Assembly: GCA_036336795.1 (NCBI GenBank)
Contig: JAYZFL010000039.1
Location: 1-25,611, forward strand
Reading direction: 5' to 3'
DNA length: 25,611 nt
Source: UBA822 sp036336795
GTDB taxonomy: Bacteria; Gemmatimonadota; Gemmatimonadetes; Longimicrobiales; Gaopeijiaceae
The translations under genes and the position numbers were made by a program. The notes below the pieces were generated by a model. That model saw only the letters and a program-made list of their open reading frames with translations. It was not told the origin of the DNA and did no database searches. Below, one piece after another: positions 24,287 to 25,611 of the stretch. How positions within the stretch are numbered: the first letter of the stretch is position 1; every line of letters begins with the position of its first letter.

Positions 24287-25611
24287 ATGCAGGAGTCCCC
24301 TTTTTTCCTCACTGTCCGAGGTCTCTCGGAGCAACTGTCGAGTGGAGCGATCTCGTCTGTCGAGTTGACGCAGGCGTATCTAGATCGCGCAGATGAGCTG
24401 GACGTCCCTCCGTTCGAGCTACCGAATGAGCCGCGGTCCGACCACGAAGGGAAGCTCGCAACGATGGTCACGATTGCACGCGAGCAAGCCCTCGAAGCTG
24501 CGGAGCAGGCCGATAGAGAGTTTGCTGCGGGTCAGCGCCGAAGCATTCTCCACGGTATCCCATATGGCGTAAAAGACCTCCTCGACACCACTGGAATTCG
24601 AACCACGTGGGGATCCAGGATCTTCATGGATCGTGTCCCAGATAGAAACGCGACGGTCATTGAAAAACTACAAGACAGCGGTGCCGTCTTGATGGCAAAA
24701 ATGTCGCTGGGCGAGTTTGCGGGTGGAAACACGAGTACAGCCCTGAACCCCTGGAAGCTTGACCGGACCAGCTTTGGGTCATCGAGTGGCACGGTTGCAG
24801 CGGCTGTGGCGGGCCTAATCGGCTTCGGCATCGGTACAGAAACCGGAGGGTCGATCGTATTCCCCGCTTCGGCGGTTGGCGCATCGGGTTTGCGACCCAC
24901 CTTCGGACGCGTGAGTCGCTTCGGCTGCATGGCGCTTTCGTGGAGTCTCGACAAGATCGGGCCAGTCGGAAGGTGTGCTGAGGACTGCGGGTTGATCCTG
25001 GAGCAGATTGCTGGCCGCGACGAACGCGACAACTCCACTGTGGACCGTGCGTTTTCTTTCCGGTCGGACCCGGGCGAGATGAGGGGGCGGCGGTTGGGGG
25101 TTCACAGGGCGGAGTTCGAGCTCTCCCAGTCCGAAACGACCCGACGGGTGTTCCAAGAGGCTCTGGACGTGTTCGAGCGAATGGGGGTGATCATTGAGGA
25201 TATCACACTTCCTGTCCGCCCAACTGGAGCCCTGTTCACGACGATTGTGACCGTGGAGAGCGGCACCAATTTCGCGGCTCTGTTCGAAGACGGAAGCGTT
25301 GACCAGATGTTCTCGTTCAATGAGGACCGTAGGGCGGGTTGGATGGCGGGGCGGATGATGCCTGCCGCTGATTATCTGACGGCTCAGAGGATCCGCAATC
25401 AGCTGACGCGAGAGGCGGATGAGATCGTGGGTCGGTACGATGCCGTTATCGCTCCTACATGGCCGAACGGCGCGGCTCTAAGAGAAGTGAGTGAAGGCTG
25501 GCCGATACCGGCCCGCAACGAATGGGAACCTCCCGGAGACTCCGACATCCGGATTCCCCGGCTGAACTCCATTGCGAATCTTGTGGGCCACCCCGGACTC
25601 GCGATTCCATG
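24287..25611 (+). CDS. amidase-signature family enzyme, 3' end outside window
   Basis: The frame is open to the window end (441 full codons, usual family length about 480-550). The amidase signature is complete: Lys96 in GIPYGVKDLLDT, cis-Ser165 in SFGSSSG and nucleophile Ser189 in GTETGGSIVFPAS, the Ser-cisSer-Lys triad. LRPTFGRVSRFG and SLDKIGPVGR follow as in family members. The Gly-Gly-Ser-Ser-Gly-Gly motif reads Phe-Gly-Ser-Ser-Ser-Gly. GGAGAGG (24273-24279) lies 7 nt before the ATG. There is no signal peptide, though the preceding gene has a Tat leader and is in the same frame, 3 nt away. It hydrolyses an amide or amidates a partner; the substrate is unknown. Confidence 0.92.
   Translation, partial: MQESPFFLTVRGLSEQLSSGAISSVELTQAYLDRADELDVPPFELPNEPRSDHEGKLATMVTIAREQALEAAEQADREFAAGQRRSILHGIPYGVKDLLDTTGIRTTWGSRIFMDRVPDRNATVIEKLQDSGAVLMAKMSLGEFAGGNTSTALNPWKLDRTSFGSSSGTVAAAVAGLIGFGIGTETGGSIVFPASAVGASGLRPTFGRVSRFGCMALSWSLDKIGPVGRCAEDCGLILEQIAGRDERDNSTVDRAFSFRSDPGEMRGRRLGVHRAEFELSQSETTRRVFQEALDVFERMGVIIEDITLPVRPTGALFTTIVTVESGTNFAALFEDGSVDQMFSFNEDRRAGWMAGRMMPAADYLTAQRIRNQLTREADEIVGRYDAVIAPTWPNGAALREVSEGWPIPARNEWEPPGDSDIRIPRLNSIANLVGHPGLAIP

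Overview
The window looks like ordinary chromosomal DNA (roughly 58-60 % GC by eye) from a diderm, heterotrophic bacterium. Many products carry Sec or Tat signal peptides or lipoboxes, and one is an outer-membrane barrel. The mix of a BNR/sortilin-like propeller protein, exported M28, M1 and P1 peptidases, DUF3500, cyclase-family and DUF819 proteins, an LRR lipoprotein and a soluble PQQ sugar dehydrogenase most resembles Gemmatimonadota (marine or host-associated lineages). That placement is inference from gene content only. No rRNA, tRNA, insertion sequence, integrase or CRISPR array was seen.

Layout. 1-4054 (+): the end of an FKBP-type prolyl isomerase, an NHL-propeller lipoprotein, an exported cyclase-family hydrolase, and a Rossmann epimerase/dehydratase with a Tat-like lipoprotein leader. 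4084-5688 (-): an exported M28 metallopeptidase. 5873-9450 (+): a tightly packed SDR dehydrogenase plus TRAP transporter operon (dctP as a predicted lipoprotein, dctQ, dctM), with two inverted repeats in the divergent control region. 9577-14663 (+): exported P1/DmpA-type peptidase, PQQ aldose dehydrogenase, an outer-membrane barrel protein and a DUF3500 protein, each separated by 120-300 bp. 14735-20766 (-): an M1 aminopeptidase, then a translationally coupled pair (a 1065-residue BNR propeller protein followed by an LRR lipoprotein). 21155-22156 (+): an aspartoacylase/succinylglutamate-desuccinylase-like metallohydrolase.

22200-25611 is the irregular part. On the minus strand an intact DUF819 permease is flanked, with ATGA overlaps on both sides, by the last 55-79 residues of a D-2-hydroxyacid dehydrogenase and the last ~94 residues of a fold-type-I aminotransferase. 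Neither remnant has the rest of its gene anywhere in the window. Divergent from these lies a small Tat-signal protein whose body resembles GatC or the N-terminal helical region of exported amidases. It is followed in the same reading frame, after one TAA and one codon, by an amidase-signature enzyme that has no signal peptide of its own and runs off the window end. This may be an exported amidase split into two chains.

Functionally the genes suit scavenging of peptides, amides and organic or sugar acids: envelope hydrolases release products, the TRAP system with its dehydrogenase imports and oxidises an organic acid, and the PQQ enzyme oxidises aldoses in the periplasm. These functions come from family resemblance and are not proven for these proteins.
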